A program made the translations under genes and the position numbers. Below, piece by piece: positions 41,710-53,300 of a DNA stretch of 64,000 nucleotides. The number at the start of each line of letters is the position of its first letter. The stretch's first letter is position 1. The stretch is from Verrucomicrobia bacterium IMCC26134 (GTDB lineage Bacteria; Verrucomicrobiota; Verrucomicrobiia; Opitutales; Opitutaceae): positions 1-64,000 of the forward strand of contig CP011265.1 in the NCBI GenBank assembly GCA_000972765.1. Direction: 5' to 3'. The notes below the pieces were generated by a model. It did not search any database. It was given only the letters and a program-made list of their open reading frames with translations, and was not told where the DNA came from.

Positions 41710-42783
41710 TTATTCGGCGTCGCCGCCGCCGGTGACGACTGCTCCGCCGGTGACGGTGACCTTTTCCTTGATCGCGGCGGTGAGCTTGGCGGCGAGCTCG
41801 GGTTTTTCCGCGATGGCCTGCTTGGCGGCGTCGCGACCCTGGCCGACGAGGGCGCCCTCGAAGGAGATCCAGGCGCCTTTCTTTTCGAGGATCTTGTGCT
41901 CGATGCCGAGATCGACGAGGGAGCCGGTCTTGGAGATGCCCTCGTCATACATGATGTCGAATTCGCACTCGGTGAAGGGCGGGGCGATCTTGTTTTTGAC
42001 CACCTTGATCTTGGTGCGGTTGCCGATGATCTTGCCGTCGGGGGTCTTGAGCTGGTCCTTGCGGCGGATGTCGATGCGGATGGTGGAGAAAAACTTGAGG
42101 GCGCGGCCGCCTGAGGTGGTCTCGGGGCTGCCGAACATGACGCCGATCTTCTCGCGAATCTGATTGGTGAAAATACAGATGCACTTGGTCTTGCTGACGA
42201 CGGCGGTGAGACGGCGCATGGCCTGGGACATGAGGCGGGCCTGGCTGCCCATGGTCATGTCGCCCATCTGGCCGTCGAGCTCGGCCTTGGTGATGAGGGC
42301 GGCGACGGAGTCGATGACGATGACGTCGATGGCGTTGGAGCGGATGAGGGTCTCGGTGATGTTGAGCGCGTCCTCGCCGGAGTCGGGCTGGGAGACGAGG
42401 AGGTCGTCTAGCTTCACGCCGACGACTTTGGCGTATTTCGGGTCGAGGGCGTGTTCGACGTCGATGAAGGCGGCGAGGCCGCCGCGTTTCTGGGCCTCGG
42501 CGATGACGCTCAAGCAGAAGGTGGTCTTGCCGGAGGACTCAGGCCCGTAGATTTCGATGATGCGGCCGCGGGGAAGGCCGCCGCCGCCGAGGCAAAGGTC
42601 GATGGCCAGCGAACCGGTGGAGACGGTCTCGACCTGCATCTTATGGTTGTCGCCGAGGCGCATGATGGAGCCCTCGCCGAATTGTTTGGTGATGGAGCTG
42701 ACGGCGAGTTCGAGGTTCTTACGGTCGGGGGTGGCGACGGCTGGGCTGGAGGAGGCGACTTTGGCGGGAGCGGCTTTGGACAT
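41710..42783 (-). CDS. recA: Recombinase RecA
   Basis: Central homologous-recombination and SOS protein. The 357-residue product has the Walker A GPESSGKT, Walker [11 protein letters not shown], the [23 protein letters not shown] block, the L2/DNA-contact region ([39 protein letters not shown]) and the C-terminal basic-acidic tail. Length is typical. No LexA-type operator is obvious in the 150 bases upstream; instead a 20-base palindrome sits about 40 bases before the ATG. Confidence 0.98.
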   Translation of the reverse strand: MSKAAPAKVASSSPAVATPDRKNLELAVSSITKQFGEGSIMRLGDNHKMQVETVSTGSLAIDLCLGGGGLPRGRIIEIYGPESSGKTTFCLSVIAEAQKRGGLAAFIDVEHALDPKYAKVVGVKLDDLLVSQPDSGEDALNITETLIRSNAIDVIVIDSVAALITKAELDGQMGDMTMGSQARLMSQAMRRLTAVVSKTKCICIFTNQIREKIGVMFGSPETTSGGRALKFFSTIRIDIRRKDQLKTPDGKIIGNRTKIKVVKNKIAPPFTECEFDIMYDEGISKTGSLVDLGIEHKILEKKGAWISFEGALVGQGRDAAKQAIAEKPELAAKLTAAIKEKVTVTGGAVVTGGGDAE

Positions 42784-42821
42784 GACGGGGAGGAGACGGA
42801 TTTTTTGTGTTATGGTTTGGG

Positions 42822-42841
42822 AGCCGGGCGATCGCCCGGCT
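42822..42841. repeat. Perfect 20-base palindrome upstream of recA
   Basis: AGCCGGGCGA followed by its exact complement TCGCCCGGCT, centred on GATC, 39 bases upstream of the recA ATG. It could be a cruciform-forming element, an operator, or an extragenic palindrome. It does not match known LexA boxes. Confidence 0.6.
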
Positions 42842-42935
42842 GCAGGGAAGCACAGACGTCAATCCGGCGGCGGCAGGCTGGCAAGCCAAGCGTGGCGATC
42901 CCGGCCGGATTTTTGGCGGATTTGCCCGGGGCGGA

Positions 42936-43298
42936 TCAGGGGCCGGGGCCGTTGCCGGGCTTAAAGGCGACCGCAAACCACACGGCGGCAAAGATCAGCA
43001 CGAAACTCACGGCGTAGTTCCAGGTGAGTTTTTCCTTTAACACCACCCAGGCGAAGCCCACGAAGACCAGCAAGGTGATGGCTTCCTGGATGATTTTGAG
43101 CTGGTAGGCGCTGAAGCCGCTGGCGTAGCCGATGCGGTTGGCCGGGATCATGAGGGTGTATTCCGCCAGCGCGATCACCCAGGAGACGAGGATGACGAAA
43201 AGCAGGGAGCGGCCCTCGAGGAATCTCCACTTAAGATGGCCATACCAGGCGCAGGTCATGAAGAGGTTGGAGGCGAAAAGAAGGAGGACGGTTTTCAT
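42936..43298 (-). CDS. DMT-superfamily protein, DUF486
   Basis: A 120-residue membrane protein of the DUF486 family with four hydrophobic segments (LLLFASNLFMTCAWYGHLK, LLFVILVSWVIALAEYTLMIPANRIGY, ITLLVFVGFAWVVLKEKLTW, YAVSFVLIFAAVWFAV). The family belongs to small drug/metabolite-transporter-like proteins; its substrate is unknown. Start at ATG 43298. It lies about 150 bases upstream of recA on the same strand but is separated by the palindrome, so a shared transcript is not certain. Confidence 0.88.
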   Translation of the reverse strand: MKTVLLLFASNLFMTCAWYGHLKWRFLEGRSLLFVILVSWVIALAEYTLMIPANRIGYASGFSAYQLKIIQEAITLLVFVGFAWVVLKEKLTWNYAVSFVLIFAAVWFAVAFKPGNGPGP

Positions 43299-43472
43299 GG
43301 TGAAAAAGGGCAAATCAGGCGCATGACGCCACCCGGGTGCGACAGGCGGAGGATTTGGGCGATGGGCGTCAACAAGCCCTTTCGGCCAAAAAACTACAAT
43401 TTTGCAGGAAAGTTACCCTTGAATGCACGCAAAGCCCTTTCATAGGTTGCGCGTGCTCGCGTCCCGAATCTG

Positions 43473-43817
43473 ATGTCTACCATGCAAATCAAAGCCTATC
43501 TCAAACCCTCCTGCGGCTGGTCCAACGGCGTTCGCGCCATCATGCGCAAGCACGGCCTGGCCTTTGAGGATATCGACATCATCAACAATCGCGACAATTA
43601 CGCCGAGATGGTCGCCAAGTCCGGCCAGCCGCTCTCGCCCTGTGTCGAGGTCGACGGGGTCATGCTCGCCGACATCTCGGGTGAAGAGGTGGAGAACTAC
43701 CTCCTGGCCAATGATCTGATCAAGCCCGTCTCCGCCGCGGTGGAGGTGCCTACGAACGCCGGTTGCTCCGACGCCGAGCACGCCAAGATGGCGACTAAAA
43801 CGGTGCGCTTCTTCTGA
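43473..43817 (+). CDS. Glutaredoxin, monothiol CGWS type
   Basis: A 114-residue thioredoxin-fold protein with active-site C-G-W-S (Cys14), so only one catalytic cysteine is present. The fold landmarks are the N-terminal strand (QIKAYLKPSCGWSNGVRAIMRKHGL) and the cis-Pro region (QPLSPCVEVDG). Most monothiol glutaredoxins handle Fe-S clusters or deglutathionylation, but those have CGFS; CGWS is an odd variant and the role is open. A second start at 43482 (MQIKAY) is equally plausible. Followed by a strong terminator. Confidence 0.85.
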   Translation: MSTMQIKAYLKPSCGWSNGVRAIMRKHGLAFEDIDIINNRDNYAEMVAKSGQPLSPCVEVDGVMLADISGEEVENYLLANDLIKPVSAAVEVPTNAGCSDAEHAKMATKTVRFF

Positions 43818-43854
43818 AGCGCGCCTCATGCCGGACCGGTTCTCCCCGACCCTC

Positions 43855-43885
43855 AACGGCCTCCATTCGCGAGGCCGTTTTTTTT
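43855..43885 (+). terminator. Rho-independent terminator of the glutaredoxin gene
   Basis: Perfect 9-base stem AACGGCCTC (43855-43863) with GAGGCCGTT (43871-43879), 7-base loop, then eight T from 43878. Separates glutaredoxin from gltB. Confidence 0.93.
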
Positions 43886-43932
43886 GCCCCCGCCTCTACC
43901 CCTCTTTTAATCAGCATTCCATTTTTTAAGTC

Positions 43933-46900
43933 GTGAATAATCCTCGCCTCCCAGCCCCCGCCGCTTCCTCCGCCCGCCCGCCCGCTGCCCTCCGCACCGG
44001 CCGCCCCGCCAAGCAGGGTCTCTACGACCCCTGGTTTGAGCATGACGCCTGCGGCGTCGGCTTCGTCGCCGACATGAAGGGGCGCGCCACCCACGCCATC
44101 GTGCGCCAGGGCATCCAGGTGCTGGAAAATCTCGACCACCGTGGCGCCGCCGGCTCCGAGCCCAACACCGGTGACGGCGCCGGCATCCTCATGCAGGTGC
44201 CGCACGCCTTCTGCGTGGATGTCGCCAAAAAGGCCCGCCTCACCCTCCCCGCCGCCGGCCTCTATGGCACCGGTCTCGTTTTCCTTCCGAAAAACGCCAC
44301 CCATCGCCGCAAGATCGAGGAGAAGTTCGCCCAGATCATCCAGAGCGAGGGCCAGACTTGCATCGGCTGGCGCACCGTCCCCACCGACAACGCCTCCCTC
44401 GGCGAGACCGCCAAGGCCAGCGAGCCCTACATCCGCCAGGTTTTCATCGGTCGCGCCGCCGACCTCGCCGACGAGCTCGCCTTCGAGCGCAAGCTCTACG
44501 TCATCCGCAAGCGCGCCACCACCGAGCTCCGCGCCGAGGGTTTCCTGGGCGCCGAGACGTGGTATCTGCCCAGCCTCTCGTCCCGCACCCTGGTGTTTAA
44601 GGGCATGTTGCTCACCACCCAGCTCGCGACCTATTTCCCGGATCTCCAAAACCCGCTCATGACCACCGCCATCGCGCTGGTTCACTCGCGTTTCTCGACC
44701 AACACCTTCCCGAGCTGGGACCGTGCCCACCCCTACCGCTACGTCGCGCACAACGGCGAGATCAACACCCTCCGCGGCAACATCAACTGGATGCACGCCC
44801 GCCAGGCCCACTTCGTGTCCGACGCCTTCGGCGACGACATCACGAAGATCCTTCCCGTCATCAACCCCAACGGCTCCGACTCGGCGATGTTCGACAACAC
44901 CCTCGAGCTCCTCCACCTCGCCGGCCGCTCCCTGCCGCACGCGGTCATGATGATGATCCCCGAGCCCTGGTCCCACCACGAGACCATGGACGACACCCGC
45001 AAGGCCTTTTACCAATACCACGCCTGCTTGATGGAGCCGTGGGACGGTCCCGCCGCCATGACCTTCACCGATGGCCATGTCATCGGCGCCGTGCTTGATC
45101 GCAACGGCCTCCGTCCCGCCCGCTACTACGTCACCAAGGACGATCTCGTCATCCTCGCCTCCGAGGCCGGCGTGCTCGACATCCCCGCCGCCGACGTCGT
45201 GCAAAAGGGCCGTCTCCAGCCCGGCCACATGTTCCTCGTGGACACCGTGCAGGGCCGCATCGTCCCCGACGAGGAGATCAAGCGCCAGCTCGCCGCCGAG
45301 TTCCCCTATCGCAACTGGCTCAACGAGCATCTCGTCCACCTCGACGACCTGCCCGCCGCCCCCGAGCTCCCCGTGCCCGACCGCGACACGCTCCAGCAGC
45401 GCCAGCTCGCTTTCGGCTACACCCACGAGGACGAGCGCGCCATCCTCCTCCCCATGGCCAAGGACGGCGTCGAGGGCATCGGCTCGATGGGCAACGACAC
45501 GCCCCTCGCCGTTCTCTCCAACAAGCCCCGCCTGCTCTACGATTATTTCAAGCAGCTCTTCGCCCAGGTCACCAATCCGCCCATCGACTGCATCCGCGAG
45601 GAGATCATCACCTCTTGCGAGACCCGTCTCGGCTCCGAGGGCAACCTCCTCCAGCCCGGCGCCACCGCCTGCCGTCGCGTCGAGATCGACCTGCCCGTGC
45701 TCACCAACGAGGAGTTCGGGAAAATCCGTCGCATGGCGCTGCCCGGCCTCAAGGTCGATGTGTTGCCCATTCTCTTCCGCGTCTCGCGCGGCGAACAGGG
45801 TCTCGCCAAGGCCATGGAGGAGCTCTGCGTCCTCGCCCGCCGCCAGATCGAGGACAACGAGGTCAACATCCTCATCCTCTCCGACCGCGGCGTGAACAAG
45901 GACTACGCCCCCATCCCCGCGCTGCTCGCCGTCGCCGGCCTGCACCATTACTTGATCCGCGAGGGGCTCCGCACCCAGGTCAGCCTCGTGCTCGAGACTG
46001 GCGAGGCCCGCCAGGTTCACCACATGGCCGTGCTCATCGGCTACGGCGTCAGCGCCATCAATCCCTACCTCGCCTTCGAGACCATCGACGAGATGATCCA
46101 GGAGGGCGTGCTCGCCGGCGTCGACCACAAGACCGCCTGCAAAAACCTCGTCAAGGCCACCGCCAAGGGCGTCGTCAAGGTCGCCTCCAAGATGGGCATC
46201 TCCGCCATCCAGTCCTACCGCGGTGCCCAGGTCTTCGAGGCCGTCGGTCTCCGCCAGGACGTCATCGACCACTACTTCACCTGGACGCCTTCCCGCGTCG
46301 GCGGCATCGGCCTCGATGTCATCGCCCAAGAGGTGCTCATGCGCCACCGCGACGCCTTCGGCCCGCGCAACGTCATCGACCACGCCCTCCCCGCCGGCGG
46401 CCAGTTCAAGTGGCGCGCCGATGGCGAATACCATCTCTTCAACCCCGAGTCCATCCACGCCCTCCAGAAGTCCGTTCGCACCGGCGACTACAAGACCTTC
46501 AAGAGCTACACCGGCCTGGTGAACGACACGTCGAAGAATCTCTGCACCCTCCGCGGCATGCTGGACTTCAAGCCCTCCGACGCCATCCCCATCGAGGAGG
46601 TCGAGCCCATCGAAAAAATCCTCTCCCGCTTCAAGACCGGCGCCATGTCCTACGGCTCCATCTCCAGCGAAGCCCACGAGACCCTCGCCATCGCGATGAA
46701 CCGCATCGGCGGCAAATCCAACACCGGCGAGGGCGGCGAAGATCCCGCCCGCTTCACCTGGACCAACGAGCTCGGCGACTCCAAGAACTCCGCCATCAAG
46801 CAGGTCGCCTCCGGCCGCTTCGGCGTCACCAGCCACTACCTGGTCAGCGCCCGCGAGATCCAGATCAAGATGGCCCAGGGCGCCAAGCCCGGCGAGGGCG

Positions 46901-48588
46901 GCCAGCTCCCCGGCACCAAGGTTTACCCCTCCATCGCCAAGACCCGTCACACCACCGCCGGCGTCGGCCTCATCTCCCCGCCCCCGCACCACGACATCTA
47001 CTCGATCGAGGACCTGGCCGAGCTCATTCATGATCTTAAGAACGCCAACCGCCGCGCCCGCGTCAGCGTGAAGCTCGTCTCCGAGGTCGGCGTCGGCACC
47101 ATCGCCGCCGGCGTCGCCAAGGCCCACGCCGATGTCGTCCTCATCTCCGGCCACGACGGCGGCACCGGCGCCTCCCCGCAGAACTCCATCTGGCACGCCG
47201 GTCTGCCCTGGGAACTCGGTCTCGCCGAGACCCACCAGACCCTGGTGTTGAACAACCTTCGCTCGCGCATCGCGGTCGAGACCGACGGCCAGCTCAAGAC
47301 CGGCCGTGACGTCATCATGGCCGCCCTGCTCGGCGCCGAGGAGTTCGGCTTCGCCACCGCCCCGCTCGTCGCCAGCGGCTGCATCATGATGCGGGTTTGC
47401 CATCTGAACACCTGCCCCGCCGGCGTCGCCACCCAGGACCCGCGCCTGCGCGAGAAGTTTGCCGGCAAGCCCGAGCACGTCGTGAACTTCATGACCTTCA
47501 TCGCCCAGGAGGTCCGCGAGCTCATGGCCCAGCTCGGCTTCCGCACCATCGAGGAGATGGTCGGCCGCACCGACCGCCTCGAGCCGCGCAAAGCCATCAC
47601 CCACTGGAAGGCCAAGGGCATGGACTTCTCCAGCCTGCTCTACTCGCCCGACGCCGGCCCCGAGGTCGGCCGCTATTGCCAGCAGATCCAGGATCACGGC
47701 CTCGACAAGTCCCTCGACCTCACCTCGCTGCTCGCCCTTTGCGCCCCCGCCATCGAGCGCGGCGAGAAGGTCATCGCCGAGCTGCCGGTCAAAAACGTTC
47801 ACCGCGTCGTCGGCACCATCACCGGCAGCGAGGTCACCCGCAAATACGGCGCCGCCGGCCTGCCCGAGGACACCATCGACGTCCGCTTCACCGGCTCAGC
47901 CGGCCAGTCCTTCGGCGCCTTTATGCCCAAGGGCATGACCTTCCGCCTCGTTGGCGATGCCAACGACTACGTCGGCAAGGGCCTCAGCGGCGGCAAGATC
48001 ATCGTCCGCGCCCCCGCCAACTCCGGCTTCAAGCCTTCCGAGAACATCATCATCGGCAACGTCGCCCTCTACGGCGCCACCGGCGGCGAGCTCTTCGTCG
48101 GCGGCCGCGCCGGCGAGCGCTTCGGGGTGCGCAACTCCGGCGTCACCGCCGTCGTCGAGGGCGTGGGCGACCACGGTCTCGAATACATGACCGGCGGCAG
48201 GGTCGTCGTCCTCGGCCCCACCGGCCGCAACTTCGCCGCCGGCATGTCCGGCGGCGTGGCCTACGTCCTCGACGACGCCGACCAGCTCAAGGGCAACGTC
48301 AACCTCTCCATGGTCGGCCTCGAGAAAGTCGACACCGAGGCCGAGGCCGCCGCCCTCCGCGCCCTCCTCCAGCGCCAGGTCGAGCTCACCGGCAGCGCCC
48401 GCGCCGCCGAGGTGCTCGCCACCTGGGACGTCACCCTGCCAAAGTTCGTCAAGGTCATGCCCAAGGACTACAAGCGCATGCTCGCCTGTATCGAAAAAGC
48501 GCAGTCCCAGGGCCTCACCGGCGACGAGGCCATCATGGCCGCCTTCGAAGAAAACGCCCGCGACACCTCCCGTGTCGGTGGCAACTAA
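43933..48588 (+). CDS. gltB: Glutamate synthase large subunit (copy 1)
   Basis: Large subunit of NADPH-GOGAT, which makes two glutamate from glutamine and 2-oxoglutarate. The 1551-residue protein has the class II glutamine amidotransferase at the N-terminus with the Cys nucleophile at residue 40 ([10 protein letters not shown]), exposed after propeptide removal, then the central domain, the FMN-binding synthase domain ([47 protein letters not shown]), the 3Fe-4S cysteines in a C-x5-C-x4-C pattern ([16 protein letters not shown]) and the C-terminal beta-helix ([28 protein letters not shown]). It starts at GTG 43933. gltD follows after 45 bases, so the two form an operon. Confidence 0.97.
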   Translation: MNNPRLPAPAASSARPPAALRTGRPAKQGLYDPWFEHDACGVGFVADMKGRATHAIVRQGIQVLENLDHRGAAGSEPNTGDGAGILMQVPHAFCVDVAKKARLTLPAAGLYGTGLVFLPKNATHRRKIEEKFAQIIQSEGQTCIGWRTVPTDNASLGETAKASEPYIRQVFIGRAADLADELAFERKLYVIRKRATTELRAEGFLGAETWYLPSLSSRTLVFKGMLLTTQLATYFPDLQNPLMTTAIALVHSRFSTNTFPSWDRAHPYRYVAHNGEINTLRGNINWMHARQAHFVSDAFGDDITKILPVINPNGSDSAMFDNTLELLHLAGRSLPHAVMMMIPEPWSHHETMDDTRKAFYQYHACLMEPWDGPAAMTFTDGHVIGAVLDRNGLRPARYYVTKDDLVILASEAGVLDIPAADVVQKGRLQPGHMFLVDTVQGRIVPDEEIKRQLAAEFPYRNWLNEHLVHLDDLPAAPELPVPDRDTLQQRQLAFGYTHEDERAILLPMAKDGVEGIGSMGNDTPLAVLSNKPRLLYDYFKQLFAQVTNPPIDCIREEIITSCETRLGSEGNLLQPGATACRRVEIDLPVLTNEEFGKIRRMALPGLKVDVLPILFRVSRGEQGLAKAMEELCVLARRQIEDNEVNILILSDRGVNKDYAPIPALLAVAGLHHYLIREGLRTQVSLVLETGEARQVHHMAVLIGYGVSAINPYLAFETIDEMIQEGVLAGVDHKTACKNLVKATAKGVVKVASKMGISAIQSYRGAQVFEAVGLRQDVIDHYFTWTPSRVGGIGLDVIAQEVLMRHRDAFGPRNVIDHALPAGGQFKWRADGEYHLFNPESIHALQKSVRTGDYKTFKSYTGLVNDTSKNLCTLRGMLDFKPSDAIPIEEVEPIEKILSRFKTGAMSYGSISSEAHETLAIAMNRIGGKSNTGEGGEDPARFTWTNELGDSKNSAIKQVASGRFGVTSHYLVSAREIQIKMAQGAKPGEGGQLPGTKVYPSIAKTRHTTAGVGLISPPPHHDIYSIEDLAELIHDLKNANRRARVSVKLVSEVGVGTIAAGVAKAHADVVLISGHDGGTGASPQNSIWHAGLPWELGLAETHQTLVLNNLRSRIAVETDGQLKTGRDVIMAALLGAEEFGFATAPLVASGCIMMRVCHLNTCPAGVATQDPRLREKFAGKPEHVVNFMTFIAQEVRELMAQLGFRTIEEMVGRTDRLEPRKAITHWKAKGMDFSSLLYSPDAGPEVGRYCQQIQDHGLDKSLDLTSLLALCAPAIERGEKVIAELPVKNVHRVVGTITGSEVTRKYGAAGLPEDTIDVRFTGSAGQSFGAFMPKGMTFRLVGDANDYVGKGLSGGKIIVRAPANSGFKPSENIIIGNVALYGATGGELFVGGRAGERFGVRNSGVTAVVEGVGDHGLEYMTGGRVVVLGPTGRNFAAGMSGGVAYVLDDADQLKGNVNLSMVGLEKVDTEAEAAALRALLQRQVELTGSARAAEVLATWDVTLPKFVKVMPKDYKRMLACIEKAQSQGLTGDEAIMAAFEENARDTSRVGGN

Positions 48589-48633
48589 GCCCGGGCTCTT
48601 AACCTTAAACTTCACCCTTAAACTTTTCCGAAA

Positions 48634-50112
48634 ATGGGCAAACCTACCGGCTTCCTCGAATACCTCCGTGAAATCCCCGCCGACCGCCCGCCGCTCGAGC
48701 GCGTGCGCGACTACAAGGAGTTTCACCTCCACATGGAGGAGAAGCATCTCCGCAATCAGGGCGCCCGCTGCATGGATTGCGGCGTCCCCTTCTGCCACAC
48801 CGGCAAACTCATCAGCGGCATGGCCGCCGGTTGCCCGATCAACAACCTGATCCCCGAGTTCAACGACCTCGTTTATCGCGGCCGCTGGCAGGAGGCGCTG
48901 GAGCGTCTGCACAAGACCAACAACTTCCCCGAGTTCACCGGCCGCGTGTGCCCCGCCCCTTGCGAAGGCTCCTGCGTGCTCGGCATCAACAACCCGCCCG
49001 TCACGATCAAGAACATCGAGTATTCGATCATCGAGAAGGGTTGGGAAGAGGGTTGGGTTCTCCCCAACACCCCGCGCAGCCGCACCGGCAAGAAGGTCGC
49101 CGTCATCGGCTCCGGCCCCGCCGGTCTCTCCGCCGCCTCCCAGCTCAACGCCGCCGGCCACACCGTCACCGTCTACGAGCGCGCCGACCGTCCGGGCGGC
49201 CTGCTCATGTATGGCATCCCCAACATGAAGCTGGATAAGAACGAGGTCGTCCTCCGCCGCATCCGCCTCATGGAGGAGGAGGGCATCAAGTTCGTGTATA
49301 ACGCCAACATCGGCGTCAGCCACGACGCCGCCCAGCTCCGCAAGGACCACGACGCCATCGTCATCGCCACCGGCGCCACCCTGCCGCGCGACCTGCCCAT
49401 CGAAGGCCGCAGCCACGCCGGCGTGCACTTCGCGATGGAGTTCCTCACCGCCAACACCAAGGCCGTGCTCGACGGCACCGCGCCCGCCATCTCGGCCAAG
49501 GACAAGGATGTCATCGTCATCGGCGGCGGCGACACCGGCACCGATTGCGTCGGCACCTCGCTCCGCCACGGCTGCAAGAGCATCACCCAGATCGAGATTC
49601 TCCCCAAGCCCGCCCTCGAGCGCACGCCCGACAATCCCTGGCCCGAGTGGCCCAAGGTTTACAAACTCGACTACGGCCAGGAAGAGGCTGCCGCCCGCTA
49701 CGGCGCCGACCCCCGCGTCTATCTCACCACGGTCAAAAAATTCACCGCCTCCGCCTCCGGCCCCGTCGAGTCCCTCGTCACGGTCGAGATCAAGTGGGGC
49801 AAAAACGAGAAGGGCCAGTTCGTGCCCCAGGAGCTGCCCGGCACCGAGAAAACCCGCCCCGCGCAACTCGTGTTGCTCGCCATGGGTTTCCTCGGGCCCG
49901 AACAGGCTCTCGTCAAGGCTCTCACCCTCGACACCGACCCGCGCAGCAACATCAAAGCCGACCACAACGTCCACACCACGAACCTCCCCGGAGTGTTCGC
50001 GGCGGGCGACTGCCGCCGTGGCCAGAGCCTGGTCGTCTGGGCCATCAACGAAGGCCGCGCCGCCGCCAGAGAGTGCGACCGCTACCTGATGGGCAGCACC
50101 ACGCTGCCGTAA
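48634..50112 (+). CDS. gltD: Glutamate synthase small subunit GltD
   Basis: FAD and Fe-S subunit that feeds electrons from NADPH to the large subunit. The 492-residue protein has the N-terminal cysteine clusters for two 4Fe-4S centres ([33 protein letters not shown]), the FAD-binding [10 protein letters not shown] and the NADPH site [13 protein letters not shown], ending with [23 protein letters not shown]. No Shine-Dalgarno site is visible. It is between gltB and a second large-subunit gene; a terminator right after it separates it from the latter. Confidence 0.97.
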   Translation: MGKPTGFLEYLREIPADRPPLERVRDYKEFHLHMEEKHLRNQGARCMDCGVPFCHTGKLISGMAAGCPINNLIPEFNDLVYRGRWQEALERLHKTNNFPEFTGRVCPAPCEGSCVLGINNPPVTIKNIEYSIIEKGWEEGWVLPNTPRSRTGKKVAVIGSGPAGLSAASQLNAAGHTVTVYERADRPGGLLMYGIPNMKLDKNEVVLRRIRLMEEEGIKFVYNANIGVSHDAAQLRKDHDAIVIATGATLPRDLPIEGRSHAGVHFAMEFLTANTKAVLDGTAPAISAKDKDVIVIGGGDTGTDCVGTSLRHGCKSITQIEILPKPALERTPDNPWPEWPKVYKLDYGQEEAAARYGADPRVYLTTVKKFTASASGPVESLVTVEIKWGKNEKGQFVPQELPGTEKTRPAQLVLLAMGFLGPEQALVKALTLDTDPRSNIKADHNVHTTNLPGVFAAGDCRRGQSLVVWAINEGRAAARECDRYLMGSTTLP

Positions 50113-50138
50113 GGCGGCTTGGTCATCGCTCCTCCCTC

Positions 50139-50170
50139 AGCCCTGGTCGTTCTACGCCCAGGGCTTTTTT
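50139..50170 (+). terminator. Rho-independent terminator after gltD
   Basis: AGCCCTGG (50139-50146) pairs with CCAGGGCT (50158-50165), 11-base loop, then a T-run to 50170. It ends the gltB-gltD operon and implies a separate promoter for the next gene. Confidence 0.88.
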
Positions 50171-50334
50171 GTGCCCCGCGCTTGGCGGAAATTGCCCGCT
50201 GCAAATTTTCGCTCGCCCCTCGCTGGCGCCAGCCAACTAATCGCGCCCATTGCCGTCCGTCGATCTTCCCGCCCCGCGGCAAGCTTCCTGCATATCGCAG
50301 ATCGGTTCACCGACTCCTTTCCCTTTTCGATTCC

Positions 50335-53300
50335 ATGGCCACGATCATTCCGTCTCCTCTCTATTCTTTTGACCAAGAACATGATGCCTGTGGCGTCGGC
50401 TTCATCGCGAAGCTCACCGGCGAGCGTTCCTACGACGTGCTGAATCGCGCCTTGAGCGCCCTCAAGGCCCTCGCTCATCGCGGCGCCATCGACGCCGATG
50501 CCGTCACCGGCGACGGCGCCGGCGTGCTCACCCAGCTCCCGGTCGAGTTTTTCAAGGAGTATCTCGCCTCCATCAACAAGCCCCTCTTCAAGGACTCCGA
50601 CCTCGGCGTCGGGATGATTTTCCTGCCTGCCAACGACGACTACGCCCAGTCCCATTGCAAAAAAATCGTGGAGACCGTCGTCAAATCCGAGGGCCTCGCC
50701 TTCCTCGGCTGGCGCGAGGTCCCCATCGATTCCTCCTGCCTCGGCCGCAAGGCCATCGAGAACCAGCCCGCCATTTTCCAGGCCCTCGTCGCCCGCAAGG
50801 ACGAGACGTCCGACGACGAGTTTGAGCGCCTGCTTTTCCTCGTTCAAAATTCCATCGAGCGTCTCGTCCTCGGCGCGAAGATCTCCGGCTTCTACATCTG
50901 CTCCTTCAGCAGCCGCACCATCGTCTACAAGGGCCTGCTCACGCCCGCCCAGATCAAGCGTTTTTACCTCGATCTGAAGTCGCCGCTCTTCACCACCGCC
51001 TTCGCGATTTTCCACCAGCGCTACTCGACCAACACCTTCCCGACCTGGCACCTCGCGCATCCGTTCCGGATGATGGCGCACAACGGCGAGATCAACACCA
51101 TCCGCGGCAACCGCAACCAGATGCGCGCCCGCGAAAACTCCACCGCCCACGGCGTCTGGGGCGACCGCTTCGACGACCTCAAGCCGCTCGTCCAGCAGGG
51201 CGGGTCCGACTCCGCCTCTTTCGACAACGCCCTCCAGCTCCTCACCCTCGGCGGCCGCAGTCCTCTGCACGCCTGCATGATGATGATGCCGCCCGCCTGG
51301 GAGAAGGACAAGACCCTCGCCCCCGACACCCGCGCTTTCTTCCGCTACCATTCCGCCGTCATCGAGCCGTGGGACGGCCCCGCCGCCATCGTGTTCACCG
51401 ACGGCAAGGTCATCGGCGCCTCCCTCGACCGCAACGGCCTGCGCCCCGCCCGCTACAAGATCTTCGACGACGGCTACGTCATCCTCGCGAGCGAAGCCGG
51501 CCTCGTGCACGACTTCCCCGGCAAGGTCGTCGAGTCCGGCCGCCTCGGGCCCGGCCGCATGATCGCCCTCGATTTCGCCACCGGCAAATTCCTCCGCGAT
51601 GCCGAGGTGAAGCAGCGCATCACCGCCGACCCGCATTACCGCCAGTGGTGCGACGGCCATCTCGTCAATCTCCACGCCCTCGCCAGGCAATCCGGCGGCC
51701 AAAGCTCGCCGGGTTTCGCCACCGCGCCTGATCTTCAAACCCAGATCGCCTTCGGCTACGAGAGCGACGAGGTCGAGCTCGTGTTGACGCCGCTCGCCGA
51801 AGGACTCGAGCCGACCGGCTCCATGGGCGACGACACGCCGCTCGCCGTCCTCTCCCGCCGCCCGCGTCTGCTCTACACTTATTTCAAGCAGCTCTTCGCC
51901 CAGGTCACCAATCCGCCCATCGACTCCGTCCGCGAAAAGGCGGTCATGTCGCTCAACATGCTCCTCGGCGGCCGCCTCGGTCTCTTCGAGGAGTTCCCCA
52001 AGAGCACCGGCCTCGTCGAGCTCGATTCACCCATCCTGCTCGACCACGAGCTCGCCGCCCTCGCCGAGGTGCCGGCGCTCCACGGTCAGGTCGTGACCCT
52101 GCCCGCGCTCTTCTCCCCGGCCGCTGGACCCGCCGGCCTTGAGCTCGCCCTCAAAGCCCTCGCCGCCCGCGCCGAGGCCTCCGCCAAGGCCGGCGCCAAG
52201 GTCCTCATCGTTTCCGATCGCGGCGTCACCGCCCAGCAGGCCGGCATCCCGATGCTCCTCGCCATCGGCGCGGTGCACCAGCAGCTCGTCCGCTCCGGCC
52301 TGCGCATCTCCTGCGATCTCATCGCCGAGACCGGCGAGGCGCGTGAAGTCCACCAACTCGCCTGCTTGCTCGGCTTCGGCGCCAACGCAGTCAACCCCTG
52401 GCTCGCGCTCGCCTCCGTCGCCGATCTCGCCGCCACCGGCAAGACCGCGAAGCCCGTCGAGCCCGCCCAGGCCCGCCTCAACTTCCGCGACGCCATCGAC
52501 GCCGGCCTCTACAAGATCATGGCCAAAATGGGCATCAGCACGCTCGCCTCCTACCGCGGCGGCCAGATGTTCGAGGCCCTCGGTATCTCCACCAGGGTTG
52601 TCGCCGAGTGCTTCACCGGCACCGCCTCGCCCATCGGCGGCATCGACTACGCCCAGATCGCCGAGGAGGCCCTCTCCCGCCACACCCGCGCCTTCCCCGC
52701 CGAGTCCGTCGCGCTCGCCCTCGCCCCCGAGGGCTACTACCGCGTCAACAAACGCGGCGAGGGCGAGTTCCACGGCTGGAACCCCAAGGTCGTCGCCTCG
52801 ATGAACAAGTTCGTCAAAGCGGGCGACTTCGCCGGCTACCAGGAGTGGAAGACCCAGGGCGACGAACACGCTCCCGTCGCGCTCAAGGACCTGCTTAAAA
52901 TCCGCTTCAGCGCCGCCACGCCCGTTCCCCTCGAGGAGGTGGACTCCATCGAGGAAATCCGCCGCCGCTTCACCACCGCCGGCATGTCCCTCGGCGCCCT
53001 CTCGCCCGAGATGCACGAGGCCCTTGCCATCGCGATGAACCGCATCGGCGGCAAATCCAACTCCGGCGAGGGCGGCGAGGATCCGGATCGCTTCAATGTC
53101 CGCGCCAACGGCGACAACGCCAATTCCGCCATCAAGCAGATCGCCTCCGGTCGCTTCGGCGTCACCGCCGCCTACCTCTCGTCCGCCAAGGAGATCGAGA
53201 TCAAGATGGCCCAGGGCGCCAAGCCCGGCGAGGGCGGCCAGTTGCCCGGCGCCAAGGTCACCCCTCTCATCGCCAAGCTCCGCTACTCGGTGCCGGGCGT

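Noticed and set aside
43795-47802. A 1335-codon minus-strand open frame opposite gltB
   Set aside because: Same shadow effect; the plus-strand frame has all GOGAT motifs. Similar shadows lie opposite gltD, gltB copy 2 (52027-54516) and the M16 protease (28232-31285).
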